Origin: Acidimicrobiaceae bacterium
Lineage (GTDB): Bacteria > Actinomycetota > Acidimicrobiia > Acidimicrobiales > RAAP-2
Length of the DNA: 64,000 bases
Reading direction: 5' to 3'
Assembly: GCA_003162395.1 (NCBI GenBank)
Contig: PMON01000078.1
Coordinates: 1-64,000 of the forward strand
Shown: piece by piece, positions 25,371-35,595 of the stretch
Layout of the letters: each line of letters opens with the position of its first letter
How positions within the stretch are numbered: position 1 is the first letter of the stretch
The notes under the pieces: generated by a model
What the model saw: only the letters and a program-made list of their open reading frames with translations
What the model was told of the DNA's origin: nothing
Database searches by the model: none
Program-made: the position numbers and the translations under genes

Positions 25371-25928
25371 GTGGCAGCCATCGACGTGGCCGGGTACGTC
25401 GCGGACCTGAAGGACCACTCCGTGGACCACGGGTTCCACGTGCACGACGAGCGCCACTTCGTCGAGACCTACTCGCTTCGACAGGTCTGGGAGGTCGACT
25501 TGCATCCCGAGGACGGCTGCGGCGGGCCGCTCGACCTGCACCTCGCTCTCGACGTGGACCCTCGGATCCTCCTCAGCTTCGAAGACGCGGTGATGGGCCT
25601 CCCCGAGGACGACGAGCCGCCCGACGAGTTTCACTTCCCGATCACGTTCACGTGGGCGCTCCCACCGCTCCCTCACGCGCCGGACCTGCTCCGGCTCGCG
25701 ATCGACCTCGCGCCCGTCGGCGGCATCGTGCTGCCGCTCGAGGTGTCCGCGTCCGACTCCTACGCGTCGGCGACCGACGGCTCGGAGCGCCGCGTCACGA
25801 TCATCGCTCGGCACCCGGTGTCCCTCGCGGCGGTGCTCAAGGGCGAGGAGCTCTTGTGCGATGTCTTCGATCGGTGCAGGGACGTGAGCGAGTTCCTGCT
25901 GGAGCGCGCCGAGGCGTGGCTCGACTGA
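25371..25928 (+). CDS. Hypothetical protein
   Basis: GTG-start ORF AAIDVAGYVADLKDHSVDHGFHVHDERHFVETYSLRQVWEVDLHPEDGCGGPLDLHLALDVDP... Confidence 0.65.
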   Translation: MAAIDVAGYVADLKDHSVDHGFHVHDERHFVETYSLRQVWEVDLHPEDGCGGPLDLHLALDVDPRILLSFEDAVMGLPEDDEPPDEFHFPITFTWALPPLPHAPDLLRLAIDLAPVGGIVLPLEVSASDSYASATDGSERRVTIIARHPVSLAAVLKGEELLCDVFDRCRDVSEFLLERAEAWLD

Positions 25929-26284
25929 CCCGGCGAGCCAGTGTCGCCGTGGCGATCGCCGCGGCGACGATCGGGCTTGCATCGTGCGGTGGTGGCGCCA
26001 ACCAAGATGCGCTCGCGGCGTGTCGAGGGATCCACCACGCTTTGATCTCCTATGACCGCTCGCTGCACGCGCCGAGCCCGGCCGTGGCAGCCGCCGAGCA
26101 GCAGCAGGCGACGCACGACGCGGCGGGCGTCGAGAGCGTGGCCGCGATGGCGGCCTCCGATGACGGTGCCTACGCGGGGCTCATGACGCTCCTGCAGCAG
26201 TCGCAGGAGCTGCCGTTCGCGAACGTCGCCCCAGCGCTGCGCAGCGCGTGCAGCTCGATCAGCGCCGGGACGAACGACCTCTGA
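25916..26284 (+). CDS. Putative small lipoprotein
   Basis: ASVAVAIAAATIGLASCGGGANQDALAACRG lipobox LASC. Confidence 0.6.
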   Translation: MARLTRRASVAVAIAAATIGLASCGGGANQDALAACRGIHHALISYDRSLHAPSPAVAAAEQQQATHDAAGVESVAAMAASDDGAYAGLMTLLQQSQELPFANVAPALRSACSSISAGTNDL

Positions 26285-28259
26285 GCACCTCGTCCGCCCG
26301 GCCCTCGGCGATGAGCACGCTGAAGATCCTCGGTGCGAAGAACGAACCCGAGGAGCTGGCGAAGTGGACGCCGTCGGGCCGCCGAACCGTGACGCCGTCG
26401 ACGGCCTGCTGATAGCGGCCCCCAGGGCAGACCATCGAGTACAGGTCGAGCACGCTCGTACCCGTTCGGTGGGCGACCGCCCGGACGATGCCGTTGTAGA
26501 TCGCGAGCCGGCTCGGCGAGTCCTCTGGCCACGGTTGGCCGTCAGGACGCTCCCCGCTGTCCGCGCACGGCTGGGTCACGAGCACGACGTTCGCGCCGCC
26601 TGACCTGCTGATCTCGACGGCCTTGGTGAGGCCCGCGGCCACCTGCTCTTGGAAAGCGCGCTGGGTGATGTTCACGGTGTGGAAGCCCACCAGGAGGTTG
26701 TGGACCTCCCAACGGCCGGCCAGGATCGCGACCACCTCGGGGCGGAACGTCGCGACCTCGCGCGCCCACGCCCCGTCCATCGTCACGAGCGCGCGGTCCG
26801 GGTTGAGGCTGCACGGCAGCGCCGTCGGGATCCTGGTGCCCTGCTCGATCTGTGCGTTGGAGAAGGTGACGCCGCAGCCGAGGGTCGCCGCGTCATCTTC
26901 GTCGACGTCGTAGAGGTGCGCCCACGGCGCGATCGCAATGCCGAGCGTGAGCATCGTCGAGTCGCCGATGAGCAGCGCTCGGACCGGGTCGTGGAACGGC
27001 GGCTGCGGGGGTGCAGCGCCGGCGCTCGGGATCGCCGCGGCGAGCGAGGTCGCGAAGATCACGGCCACGGTGGTGGCGACCGCGGCGGCGGTCGCGAACA
27101 CCGAAGAAGCGCCCCGCAGCACAAGGCCGTGCCGCACCGGGCGCTCCACGAGGTAGAAGGACGCGGTCGCGACGGCGAACGTCACGGCGAGCCGCAGCAC
27201 CAGCAGGCGAATGCCGAAGAGCCCGGTGCGCTCGTGGTCGAGCCAGATGAACAAGGGGTAGTGCCACAGGTACAGCCCGTAGGAGATCCTGCCCACGAAC
27301 CGGACCGGTGCGAACCCGAGCACCGCGGCGAGCGGGCCGCGCGGTGCGGTGACCGCGCTCAGGATCACCGAGGCCGTGGCGACGCCGGTGAGAAGGAAGC
27401 CGCCCCGGTACAGCCAGGCCGTCTCGCCGGTCACCTTGAGCGCCATCGCGCACAGCACCCCCGCGCCAGCGATGCCGGCGGCCTGGACCGCGAGGCCCAC
27501 CGCACCGGATGCACGCAGCGCAGAGGGGTCCCGACGCCCCGCGACCAGTGCGAGCGCGGCCGCGAGGGCGGCGCCGGTGAGCAGCGTCATGGCGTGCGTG
27601 TCGGTCCCGTAGTAGAGCCGCGTCGGGTCCGCACCAGGCGTGAACAGCCGCGCCATCCATGCCGTCGACGCGAGTGCGCCCAGCACCGACACGACGAGCA
27701 GTGCCACGGGCGCACGGCGGAGCTTGACGAGCGCGAGGACGAGCAGGGGCCACACGACGTAGAACTGCTCTTCGATCGCAAGGGACCACGTGTGGGTGAG
27801 CGGTGAGGGTGCAAGTGCTGCCTTGAAGTAGCTGGACCCCTCAAGGATGAAGTGCCAGTTCGCGACGTACAGCAGCGTCGAGAGCGAGTCGAGGCGGAGC
27901 CCCGGATAGGTCCCCTCGGGCGAGGCGAGCCACGAGAGCAGCCCGACGAAGCACAGCACCAAGAAGAGCGCGGGCAGCAGTCGTCGGGCGCGACGGGCCC
28001 AGAACTGCCCGAGGCGGACGGAGCCGGTGTGCCGGGCCTCGCCCAAGAGCAGCGACGTGATGAGGAAGCCTGAGAGGCAGAAGAACACGTCGACGCCGAG
28101 GAACCCGCCGGTCACGTGCGTGACCCCCGCGTGGTACGCGATGACCGCGGCAACAGCGAACGCGCGGACCCCGTCGAGCCCCGCGACGTAGCTCAGGCGC
28201 TCGCCGACCGGCGACGCGTCGGGATCCTGGACGGTGGTCACGTGCTCAGGGGTCGTCAC
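26259..28259 (-). CDS. Acyltransferase 3 with C-terminal SGNH-like domain (OatA-like)
   Basis: SYVAGLDGVRAFAVAAVIAYHAGVTHVTGGFLGVDVFFCLSGFLITSLLL; C-terminal ALLIGDSTMLTLG. Confidence 0.9.
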   Translation of the reverse strand: MTTPEHVTTVQDPDASPVGERLSYVAGLDGVRAFAVAAVIAYHAGVTHVTGGFLGVDVFFCLSGFLITSLLLGEARHTGSVRLGQFWARRARRLLPALFLVLCFVGLLSWLASPEGTYPGLRLDSLSTLLYVANWHFILEGSSYFKAALAPSPLTHTWSLAIEEQFYVVWPLLVLALVKLRRAPVALLVVSVLGALASTAWMARLFTPGADPTRLYYGTDTHAMTLLTGAALAAALALVAGRRDPSALRASGAVGLAVQAAGIAGAGVLCAMALKVTGETAWLYRGGFLLTGVATASVILSAVTAPRGPLAAVLGFAPVRFVGRISYGLYLWHYPLFIWLDHERTGLFGIRLLVLRLAVTFAVATASFYLVERPVRHGLVLRGASSVFATAAAVATTVAVIFATSLAAAIPSAGAAPPQPPFHDPVRALLIGDSTMLTLGIAIAPWAHLYDVDEDDAATLGCGVTFSNAQIEQGTRIPTALPCSLNPDRALVTMDGAWAREVATFRPEVVAILAGRWEVHNLLVGFHTVNITQRAFQEQVAAGLTKAVEISRSGGANVVLVTQPCADSGERPDGQPWPEDSPSRLAIYNGIVRAVAHRTGTSVLDLYSMVCPGGRYQQAVDGVTVRRPDGVHFASSSGSFFAPRIFSVLIAEGRADEVLRGRSSRR

Positions 28260-28323
28260 GAGTCAGCCGCCCACCCCGACGGCATTCCTGAAGCGCTCCG
28301 CGAATCCGACAACCTCTGGCCCG

Positions 28324-28674
28324 TCAGGCAGCGCCGAAGGTGGCAAGCCTCGACCGCAGCCACTCGACGGACGAGGGCTTCTGCATGGCGCCCTCCCAGC
28401 CCTCGAGCGCGCGGCGCAGCTCTGCAGAGCTGGGGACGATCGCGATCACGTCGACGGTGAGCGCCTCGACGGGCTCCTTGTCGACGGCCATGTCACCGAA
28501 AGCGTCCTCGAGCACCTCGACGGGGGGTGCCGACATCAGGTACACCTCGCCCGTCTCGACGACGTAGCTCAGCTCGCAGCGACGACCCGAGGCATCGAGC
28601 CATGCGTTGCCGAGCTCGATCTCCTCACTCTCACGACGACGCTCGTCTTGGTCGTAGAACTCCTCGATGTTCAT
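28324..28674 (-). CDS. Hypothetical protein
   Basis: MNIEEFYDQDERRRESEEIELGNAWLDASGRRCELSYVVETGEVYLM...; internal ATG start. Confidence 0.7.
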   Translation of the reverse strand: MNIEEFYDQDERRRESEEIELGNAWLDASGRRCELSYVVETGEVYLMSAPPVEVLEDAFGDMAVDKEPVEALTVDVIAIVPSSAELRRALEGWEGAMQKPSSVEWLRSRLATFGAA

Positions 28675-28787
28675 CTGCGCGACGCTACTTGCACGCGTCG
28701 ACGGTCCCAGGCTGACCCGGTCCATCGACGGTGACGGCCTGGCGTCGTGGGGAGGTATGAGGGGAACGAGGCTCGCAGGGTGGGTCC

Positions 28788-29507
28788 ATGACCCTCGCCA
28801 CCTCGCACGACGTCCTCGCCCAGCTGCGCTCGGAATGGCGGCGCGTGGGCAGGTCGCTCGAAGCCCGAGCTTCCCTCGAACGGCTTCGAGCGCAGAGCCC
28901 CCGCGAGATCCCGTTCTTCGTCGTCGACCTCGCCGGGCTCGTGGCGGCGCTCGAGCCCACGGGGGGTCTCGAGCGGCTGCACCGAGCACGCATCCTCGCG
29001 GCACTCCTGCTCGGCTCGGGCGACCCCCTGGCTCGGCGCTGCCTGCTCCAGACGCTGCTGCCCGGGATCGTCGCGGTCGCGCGGAAGCTGCGATTCGGCG
29101 AGGGGATCGCGGACTGCCCGAGAACGTTTCTCGCCGATGCCGTCGCCGAGTCGATCGAGCTCTTGGAGGACTGGTCAGGTCAGTCCCGCCCGTATGCCGG
29201 GCCGGACCTCCTCGGCGCGCTGCGCTGTCGACTGCGACGCAAGATGCTCGCCGACAAGGCACGTCGATTCGAGCTGCTCGCCGTACGCGAGCAGTCGGTG
29301 ACCGGCAGCGACGACGACAGCGACGATCTCGCGCGTCGACTTGCCGTCGCGGCCGCCGCCGGAGTAACCGATGTTGACCTTGTCTACGCGAGGTGCGTCC
29401 TCGGTCACACCGCCGCCGAGCTGGCTGCCGCGCTCGGGGTGTCGAACAGGGCGCTGCACCGTCGGCTCGTCGCGGCGGCCACGCCGTTCGTCGTCGCGTC
29501 GTCGTAG
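28788..29507 (+). CDS. Hypothetical protein with sigma region 4-like C-terminal HTH
   Basis: C-terminal DVDLVYARCVLGHTAAELAAALGVSNRALHRRLVAA. Confidence 0.55.
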   Translation: MTLATSHDVLAQLRSEWRRVGRSLEARASLERLRAQSPREIPFFVVDLAGLVAALEPTGGLERLHRARILAALLLGSGDPLARRCLLQTLLPGIVAVARKLRFGEGIADCPRTFLADAVAESIELLEDWSGQSRPYAGPDLLGALRCRLRRKMLADKARRFELLAVREQSVTGSDDDSDDLARRLAVAAAAGVTDVDLVYARCVLGHTAAELAAALGVSNRALHRRLVAAATPFVVASS

Positions 29508-29517
29508 CCTCCCGACA

Positions 29518-30132
29518 ATGCCCACTCGACGCATCCCGTCAGGCGGACTGGCGGCACTCGCGGTGCTGCTCGCCGCGCTCGCCGTCATCGTCGTGGCGGG
29601 CGCACCCCTCGTACGAACGATCGTGACCCTCGGCCAGCCGCGCCCCCTCCAGACAACGACCACGACCCCGACCACGAAGGAGCCCACCACGACGACGCTC
29701 GTCGCCATCGCCGCGTCGCGCGCGACCCAGCCCGGCGAGTACGAGACGGTCCCGAGCAGTCCGCCTCGCACGTCGACGCCGGCACGGCACCGCACGAGCA
29801 CGCCCACGACGTCGACGCCAACCACCACCAGCACGACGACGACCTCGCAGCCCCCCGTCACGCCTGCGATCGTCCCGTCTATGAGCGGCACCTTCGAGGC
29901 CGGCGAGACCACGGTGGTGGCAAGGCTCGGTGCGGTCCGCACGGTGACCGTGTCGGTCCCGGTGGGGATGCGCGTGACGCTCTCGGTCACCTGCGGCATC
30001 TCGAGCAGCACGAAGTCCCACACGACGTCGGTGACCGTCCGCATGACGGCTCCCACCGCGACGTGCGTCGCGACGATTCGGGTGCCGCCGTCTGCCCCGG
30101 AGCCGGCGACCTGGCACCTGGCGGCGAGGTGA
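29518..30132 (+). CDS. Secreted/anchored protein with Thr/Pro-rich linker
   Basis: N-terminal TM then TTTTTPTTKEPTTTTLV...RTSTPTTSTPTTTSTTTTSQPP. Confidence 0.65.
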   Translation: MPTRRIPSGGLAALAVLLAALAVIVVAGAPLVRTIVTLGQPRPLQTTTTTPTTKEPTTTTLVAIAASRATQPGEYETVPSSPPRTSTPARHRTSTPTTSTPTTTSTTTTSQPPVTPAIVPSMSGTFEAGETTVVARLGAVRTVTVSVPVGMRVTLSVTCGISSSTKSHTTSVTVRMTAPTATCVATIRVPPSAPEPATWHLAAR

Positions 30133-32114
30133 ACGGCCGCGCTCGTGTGGGCCTGGTGGAGGGCGCGCTCGTCCTCGGTGCGGTCCTGCTCGTCCCGATC
30201 GCGCTGCTCGCCGCGCTGCACGCCCCGATCGACGCGGGCATCGGCCCCGTGGTCCTTGCACTCGTCCTCGCCGCGGCAGTGGCCTGGGGGGTCGTCACCG
30301 TTGGCCTCGCGCGACTCGTGCTCGCACAGCTCGGTCACGGCGCCGCACCCACCGAGTCCGGGCCGATCGCCTGGGCTGCCGTGCGAGTCGCCGCGCTCAT
30401 CCTCGTCGTGGCTCCCTTCCTCGAGGCGAGCGCGCAGCACGCGTCCGCGCAGCGTCCCCCCCTCGCACAACCGAGGAGCACCTCGAGCATCGTTGCGCAC
30501 ACCACGGCGCCGGCACGCGTGCTCGATCGCGGCGACGTCGTGCGCGACGAGCCGACGCCTGCACGCGGCCAGGCGGTGCGCACCGGGTCCGCTCGATCGA
30601 CGCACGCGCCGCGGCGAGCAAGGGGAGGGCACCGAGGACAGCACGGCGGTGTTCCGCCGACGACCATCGGGACGGGCTCGATCCTCGTCGCCCTCGCCGC
30701 CGACCTGCGACGTCGCTCGCGAATGTGGCGCCGTGTGGTGCTGGACGACGAGGCAGCCATCGACGTGGAGACCGCGCTGCTCGGCGCGCCGACCGCGCCC
30801 ACGTCGCTGCTCGCCGCGGCCGCTCGACGCCTCGCCGCAGCGGGTCGACTCGACGACACGGCGCACGTCGTCGTCGCGGACGGGACCGCGTGGCTCGACG
30901 ACGGCAGCTGGTGCTTCGACCCTGACGACCAGGCGATCGACGTTCGCTGCCTCGTGGTGGTGCTGGGCGAGGACCGGGGCGAGACCCATCTCGCGCTCGT
31001 CCCCCGCGGCGCGTCGCTGCGGCTCGAGGGCGACGGTGCCGCTTCGGTCGTCGCCGACGCACTTCGGGTGGCGCCCGCCATCGGGCTCGGCATTCCGCTG
31101 CGCGCCGAGCCCGCCGGGCTCCTGCACGCGCTCGCGACTCGTGGGGACGACGACCTCGTGGTCGTCGTGGGCGAGTGCGAGAGCATGACGCCGACGCTCC
31201 TCGAGCACTGCGTGTGCGTCGCGATGCCGTCGCCGGCCCCGCACGTCACCGTCACGGCGAGCACCGCGACGCTGCCCGACGGGCGCATGCTCGTGCGATC
31301 GTCGCTCGCCGCGATCGTTCGCGAGCTGCTGGACGGGCGGCATGATCGACGCTTCACGCCGTCGGTCACCCCGGTCGCCAACGAGCACGACCTCTTCGTC
31401 CCGATCGAGGACCACGGGACCGTCGTCAGGCTCTTGACCGCGGTGCCCCGCGTCGACGGCCTCGTCGAGCCGCTCGCCACCGGGCGCGAGCGGCGAGCGG
31501 TCGAGCTCGTCGCCTACCTCGCACTGCGCGCGGGGGAGCCCGTGACCGGGGAGCGACTCCGCGTCCGCGTCCTCGGCACGACGTCGAGCGACGCCGCGGC
31601 GAAGACGCTCTTTAACGTCGCGTCGTCACTGCGCCGCGCCCTCGGCGACGGGCCGTTCGGCCCGAGGCTGCCGCCCGCGGGGCGCCTCGGCCACTACGCG
31701 GTCGCACCCGACGTCGTCTGCGACGTGGCGATCCTTGAGGCCTGGGTCACTCGCGCGCGGGCGTGCGAGGAGCCCGACGAGCAGATGGCATGGCTGCGAG
31801 CGGCGCTCGAGCTCATCGATGGCGAGCCGTTCGCGACGGTGCTCGAGGGCTACGACTGGTTCCTCACCGAAGGGCACCTGACGCGCCTCCAGGCCGTCTG
31901 CGAGGACGCCGCGTGCGAGCTCGTGGACCTCGCGCTCGACCACGGCCTCATCGCCCTCGCGCGGCTCGCGGTGGACCGCGCCCTGCTCGTCGATCCCTAC
32001 GCCGATCGGCTCGCGGCCGCCGCGGCGCGCGTGGCCGCGGCCCGTCAGGCGAGCTTCGCTGCGATCGACCCAGCCGTGCGCAGCACCGCGCCGTCCGCAC
32101 CCGTCATCTCGTAA
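30129..32114 (+). CDS. Membrane protein with C-terminal BTAD-like domain
   Basis: GTGA overlap with upstream gene; N-terminal TMs; VELVAYLALRAGEPVTGERLRVRVLG...SSLRRALGD...YAVAPDVVCDVAILEAWV. Confidence 0.75.
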   Translation: MNGRARVGLVEGALVLGAVLLVPIALLAALHAPIDAGIGPVVLALVLAAAVAWGVVTVGLARLVLAQLGHGAAPTESGPIAWAAVRVAALILVVAPFLEASAQHASAQRPPLAQPRSTSSIVAHTTAPARVLDRGDVVRDEPTPARGQAVRTGSARSTHAPRRARGGHRGQHGGVPPTTIGTGSILVALAADLRRRSRMWRRVVLDDEAAIDVETALLGAPTAPTSLLAAAARRLAAAGRLDDTAHVVVADGTAWLDDGSWCFDPDDQAIDVRCLVVVLGEDRGETHLALVPRGASLRLEGDGAASVVADALRVAPAIGLGIPLRAEPAGLLHALATRGDDDLVVVVGECESMTPTLLEHCVCVAMPSPAPHVTVTASTATLPDGRMLVRSSLAAIVRELLDGRHDRRFTPSVTPVANEHDLFVPIEDHGTVVRLLTAVPRVDGLVEPLATGRERRAVELVAYLALRAGEPVTGERLRVRVLGTTSSDAAAKTLFNVASSLRRALGDGPFGPRLPPAGRLGHYAVAPDVVCDVAILEAWVTRARACEEPDEQMAWLRAALELIDGEPFATVLEGYDWFLTEGHLTRLQAVCEDAACELVDLALDHGLIALARLAVDRALLVDPYADRLAAAAARVAAARQASFAAIDPAVRSTAPSAPVIS

Positions 32115-33151
32115 CGGTGCGAGGGCACGTCGGTTGCTTCGCCGACCATGTCGTCGAGCAGCTCGAGGAAGCCTCGCGCGGGGTCGACGAACAAGTAGCG
32201 CGAGAGCGAGCCGGGGATCGTGTTGACCTCGTTCACGTACAGCCCCTCGTTGCCCTCGAGGAAGTCGATCCGCGCGATGCCGCGGACCTGGCAGGCGTCC
32301 GCGACCAGGGCCGCGGCGGCATGGACCTCGGTGAGGCGGGCTCCGTCGAGCACGGCGGGCAGCTCGCGGGGGGCCGCGGCCATTCCCTCGCCGGCCACGT
32401 ACTTGTCCGCGTAGTCGAGGATCTCGGCGCCGCCCGCGCGGCGGATTGGGCGCTCGATCGCCGAGAGCTCGAGCGCCGGGTACCGCCGCACGGCAACCTG
32501 CAGGTCCGCGAGGTCGGCGCGGTAGGGCTCGATCACCGCGCCAGCAGCGAGGTGCAGGTTCGCGTGCAGCCTCGCTCGAGCCGTGCCGAGGTCGCCGACG
32601 ACGTCGATCCCGATCGAGGACCCGCCGAATCGCGGCTTGACGATGAAGGGCGGATCGAACGGCACCACGGTGGTCGTCTCGGTGAGGGCCACGCGCGGCA
32701 GGGTGGTCACCCCCGCCGCGCGGACCACCGCGGTGAAGGCGAGCTTGTCCATCCCGAGCGCTGCCCCCGCCACGCTCGGCCCGGTGAACGCGACGCCCGC
32801 GAGGTCGAGCGCGGCCTGCAGCGAGCCGTCCTCGCCCGGACCGCCGTGCGTGCACAGGATCACCGCGTCGAGCGCGAGGTCACGGCTTCTCCCGAGCCGG
32901 CCCTCGCTCGAGAACCCACCGTTCCTGCCGATGCGGAGCACGAGCGGCTCGGCGCCTCGTGGCACGCCGTCGAGGAACGCGGCTGCCTCCGAGGTGGGCT
33001 CGACGGCATGGAACGCGCCGGTCTTGGACCAGTGGATCGCGACCACCGACCGACCGGCCCCCGCGAGCTCCCGGGTGGCCTGGAGGCCCGTCAGGATGCT
33101 GACGTCGTGCTCGGGGGCGGGACCACCGAACAGCACGGCCACCTGACCCAC
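32045..33151 (-). CDS. ddl: D-alanine--D-alanine ligase
   Basis: VAVLFGGPAPEHDVSILTG, CTHGGPGEDGSLQAALDLAGVAFTG, PRFGGSSIGI, ARIDFLEGNEGLYVNEVNTIPG. Confidence 0.93.
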   Translation of the reverse strand: MGQVAVLFGGPAPEHDVSILTGLQATRELAGAGRSVVAIHWSKTGAFHAVEPTSEAAAFLDGVPRGAEPLVLRIGRNGGFSSEGRLGRSRDLALDAVILCTHGGPGEDGSLQAALDLAGVAFTGPSVAGAALGMDKLAFTAVVRAAGVTTLPRVALTETTTVVPFDPPFIVKPRFGGSSIGIDVVGDLGTARARLHANLHLAAGAVIEPYRADLADLQVAVRRYPALELSAIERPIRRAGGAEILDYADKYVAGEGMAAAPRELPAVLDGARLTEVHAAAALVADACQVRGIARIDFLEGNEGLYVNEVNTIPGSLSRYLFVDPARGFLELLDDMVGEATDVPSHRYEMTGADGAVLRTAGSIAAKLA

Positions 33152-33185
33152 GTCGCGCCTCCTCGTGCCGCCCGATCGCGGTCGG

Positions 33186-34685
33186 TCAAGGGTAGTGGTC
33201 GGGCAGGTCGTTCTCGTAGAGGACGGCGTCGCCGCGGCCGAGCGTGCTGCGGACCCACTCGACGGCGCGCTCCCGTGTCGCCACGCGCACCACGTCCGCG
33301 CCACCGTCGAGAGCGCCGCGGCGCAGCGCGGACACGTTCGTGCGCCCAATGACCACGACAGCCGCGGCAACCTGGGCGGCGGCGCCCGCAAAGGCCTCGT
33401 TCTCCGTCCGCTGGCGCGTGCCGAGCTCGATCATCCCCGGGGTGACCACGACGCGACGGCCGTCGACCGGGAGGCTGCGCAAGAGCTCGAGTGCGGCGCC
33501 CGCGCCCGCGGGGTTCGCGTTGTAGGTGTCGTCGACCACGAGCACACCCGACGGTGCGCTCGCGACCGTGAGCCGGTGCGCGACCGGCGCGACGTGCGGG
33601 ATCCGTGTGGCGATCGCGTGCGCGTCGACGCCGAGACCGACGCCCGCGGCGATCGCGCACGCGAGGTTGGTGGGCTGCACGCCTGGGATGGGGATCGTGA
33701 CGAGCACCGTCTCGCCGCGCACCACGACGCGCCAGCGCTCCCCCACCACCTCGACCCGCACGTCGGCGTCCCCGTTCGCCGAGCCCGCCGTCAGCACCTC
33801 GCACATCGGCGACGCGAGTGAGCCGGCGAGCACGCGCAGCCGCTCGTCGTCCACGTTGCACACGACGACGCGTGCACGCTCGGCGATCTCGGCCTTTGCC
33901 GCGACGATGCGCTCGAGCGTCCCGAACCGCTCGAGGTGCACGGGCCCGATGGCGGTGAGCACGGCGACGTCGGGCCGGCACCAGTCGCACATCGCGCGGA
34001 TCTCGCCGGTGCGGTAGGTGCCCATCTCGGCGATGAAGACCTGAGTCCCCTCGGCGAGGTGGTCGTTGACGGCGATCGCGAGGCCGGCGCGGTTGTTGAA
34101 GCTTCGAGGCGTCGGGACCACCGACGTCGACCCGGCGAGCAGCTCGGCGAGGTGGTGCTTGGTCGAGGTCTTCCCGTAGCTGCCGGTGATCGCGACCACC
34201 GACGGGCCAACCTCGCTGAGCCGCCGCCGGGCGCGCTCGACGTAGGGCATCGCGAGGTGGTCCTCGATCGGGCTGAGGACGGCCGCGGCGGCGTCGACCA
34301 CGACGTCGCTGAGGGCCACGACCAGCGCGCCCGCCGCGAACGGCCACGGCGTGTACGCCGCGGCGACCCCGAGACCAGCGAGCATCGCCCCCGACAGTGC
34401 CGCGAGCGAGGTGAGGCGCCTCGTCCAGGCGAGTGGGCTGGTGCGCCCGCGCACCCCGAGCCCGAGCGGCCCGACGACGAGGGCCGCCCCGGTGACGACC
34501 GCGACGGCGGGCACCGCCACCGCCCCTGCGATCCCCGCGACCGCGAGGAGCCCGAGGGCGATCGAGGCCCTCGACGACGTCCACCACCGCCGCGCGAAGC
34601 GGCTCACCGACCCGCCGAGGTAGTGCTCGCGCTGGGCGACGCGGAGCCACCGCAGCCAGCTGGAGGCGGCCCCGGACGCGAGCAC
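33186..34685 (-). CDS. murF: MurF-like UDP-MurNAc-tripeptide--D-Ala-D-Ala ligase with N-terminal TM region
   Basis: VVAITGSYGKTSTKHHLAELLAG, VDDTYNANPAGAGAALELL. Confidence 0.9.
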   Translation of the reverse strand: MLASGAASSWLRWLRVAQREHYLGGSVSRFARRWWTSSRASIALGLLAVAGIAGAVAVPAVAVVTGAALVVGPLGLGVRGRTSPLAWTRRLTSLAALSGAMLAGLGVAAAYTPWPFAAGALVVALSDVVVDAAAAVLSPIEDHLAMPYVERARRRLSEVGPSVVAITGSYGKTSTKHHLAELLAGSTSVVPTPRSFNNRAGLAIAVNDHLAEGTQVFIAEMGTYRTGEIRAMCDWCRPDVAVLTAIGPVHLERFGTLERIVAAKAEIAERARVVVCNVDDERLRVLAGSLASPMCEVLTAGSANGDADVRVEVVGERWRVVVRGETVLVTIPIPGVQPTNLACAIAAGVGLGVDAHAIATRIPHVAPVAHRLTVASAPSGVLVVDDTYNANPAGAGAALELLRSLPVDGRRVVVTPGMIELGTRQRTENEAFAGAAAQVAAAVVVIGRTNVSALRRGALDGGADVVRVATRERAVEWVRSTLGRGDAVLYENDLPDHYP

Positions 34686-34714
34686 GAGGGCGACCGCGGC
34701 CGAGGCGAGGGGGC

Positions 34715-35479
34715 TCAGCTCGTGCCCCGCAGCATCGTCAGGGCTGCTGCCGCCAGGCGCTCGGGGGCCTCGGTGGGGACGAGGTGGCCGACCCCGTCGA
34801 GGACCTCAAGGGACGCGGTCGGCGCGACGAGCTGGGCCGCCCGGGCGACGCCGAGCGGCGCGGTCGTGTCGTCGCGGCCCCAGACGAGGGCCACAGGGCA
34901 TCGCAGCTGGGCGAGTTCGGCCTCGTAGGACTCCGCCACGGTCGCGACGAGCACGTCGCGGACGACCCCGGTCGCGGCTCGATAGTCGGCCGACCCGTAC
35001 CGGCGACGGATCGCCTCCAGGCGCGCCGGTGGCACCAGACCGAGGCGCGATGCGGCCCTGACCGCTCGGTAGCGTCGAGATGGCCGGGTCCGGGGCAACG
35101 ACGACCGCACGAGCGGCACCCCGCTGAGGACGACCCCTGCGACGGCGTCGGGGCTCGACGCCGCGAGGCACACCGCCACGCGGCCGCCGAACGAGTGGCC
35201 CACGAGGATCGGCTTCGCGCCGCTCGCCGCGACGGACTCGACGAGACCGACGAGCTGTGCTGCATAGCCCCTCGCCCCCATCCCAGCAGCAGGCGGCGGT
35301 GTCGCCCCGAAGCCCGGCAGGTCGATGGCCACCGAGCTCACGCCCTCGGCGACGAGAATGTCGGCCACTTGGGCGAAGTCTTCGTGGGTGCGGCGCCAGC
35401 CGTGCAAGAGCAGCACGCCCGGCGCGCCGTCGCCCGTCGTGGTGCCGAACACCGCGCCATCGAGGAAGGCACGCAGCAC
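34715..35479 (-). CDS. Alpha/beta hydrolase
   Basis: VLLLHGWRRTHEDFAQ, ILVGHSFGGRVAVCLAA, DGVGHLVPTEAPERLA. Confidence 0.9.
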   Translation of the reverse strand: MLRAFLDGAVFGTTTGDGAPGVLLLHGWRRTHEDFAQVADILVAEGVSSVAIDLPGFGATPPPAAGMGARGYAAQLVGLVESVAASGAKPILVGHSFGGRVAVCLAASSPDAVAGVVLSGVPLVRSSLPRTRPSRRYRAVRAASRLGLVPPARLEAIRRRYGSADYRAATGVVRDVLVATVAESYEAELAQLRCPVALVWGRDDTTAPLGVARAAQLVAPTASLEVLDGVGHLVPTEAPERLAAAALTMLRGTS

Positions 35480-35595
35480 ACCTGCAGGCTACCAACGGGT
35501 TTTCTCGGAACCGGGCGCACGCGATCCGTCCCCGAGCGTCGCACGGTCGCCCGCGCGACCAGGAACGGGTTACCACGCCTCGGTAGGTTGCCGAC

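Noticed and set aside
29175-31415. 746-aa minus-strand ORF
   Set aside because: Antisense to three coherent plus-strand genes; composition typical of GC-driven spurious ORFs.
33091-34650. 519-aa minus-strand ORF overlapping murF
   Set aside because: Alternative frame with Arg/Ala/Gly-rich composition; the murF frame has all ligase motifs.
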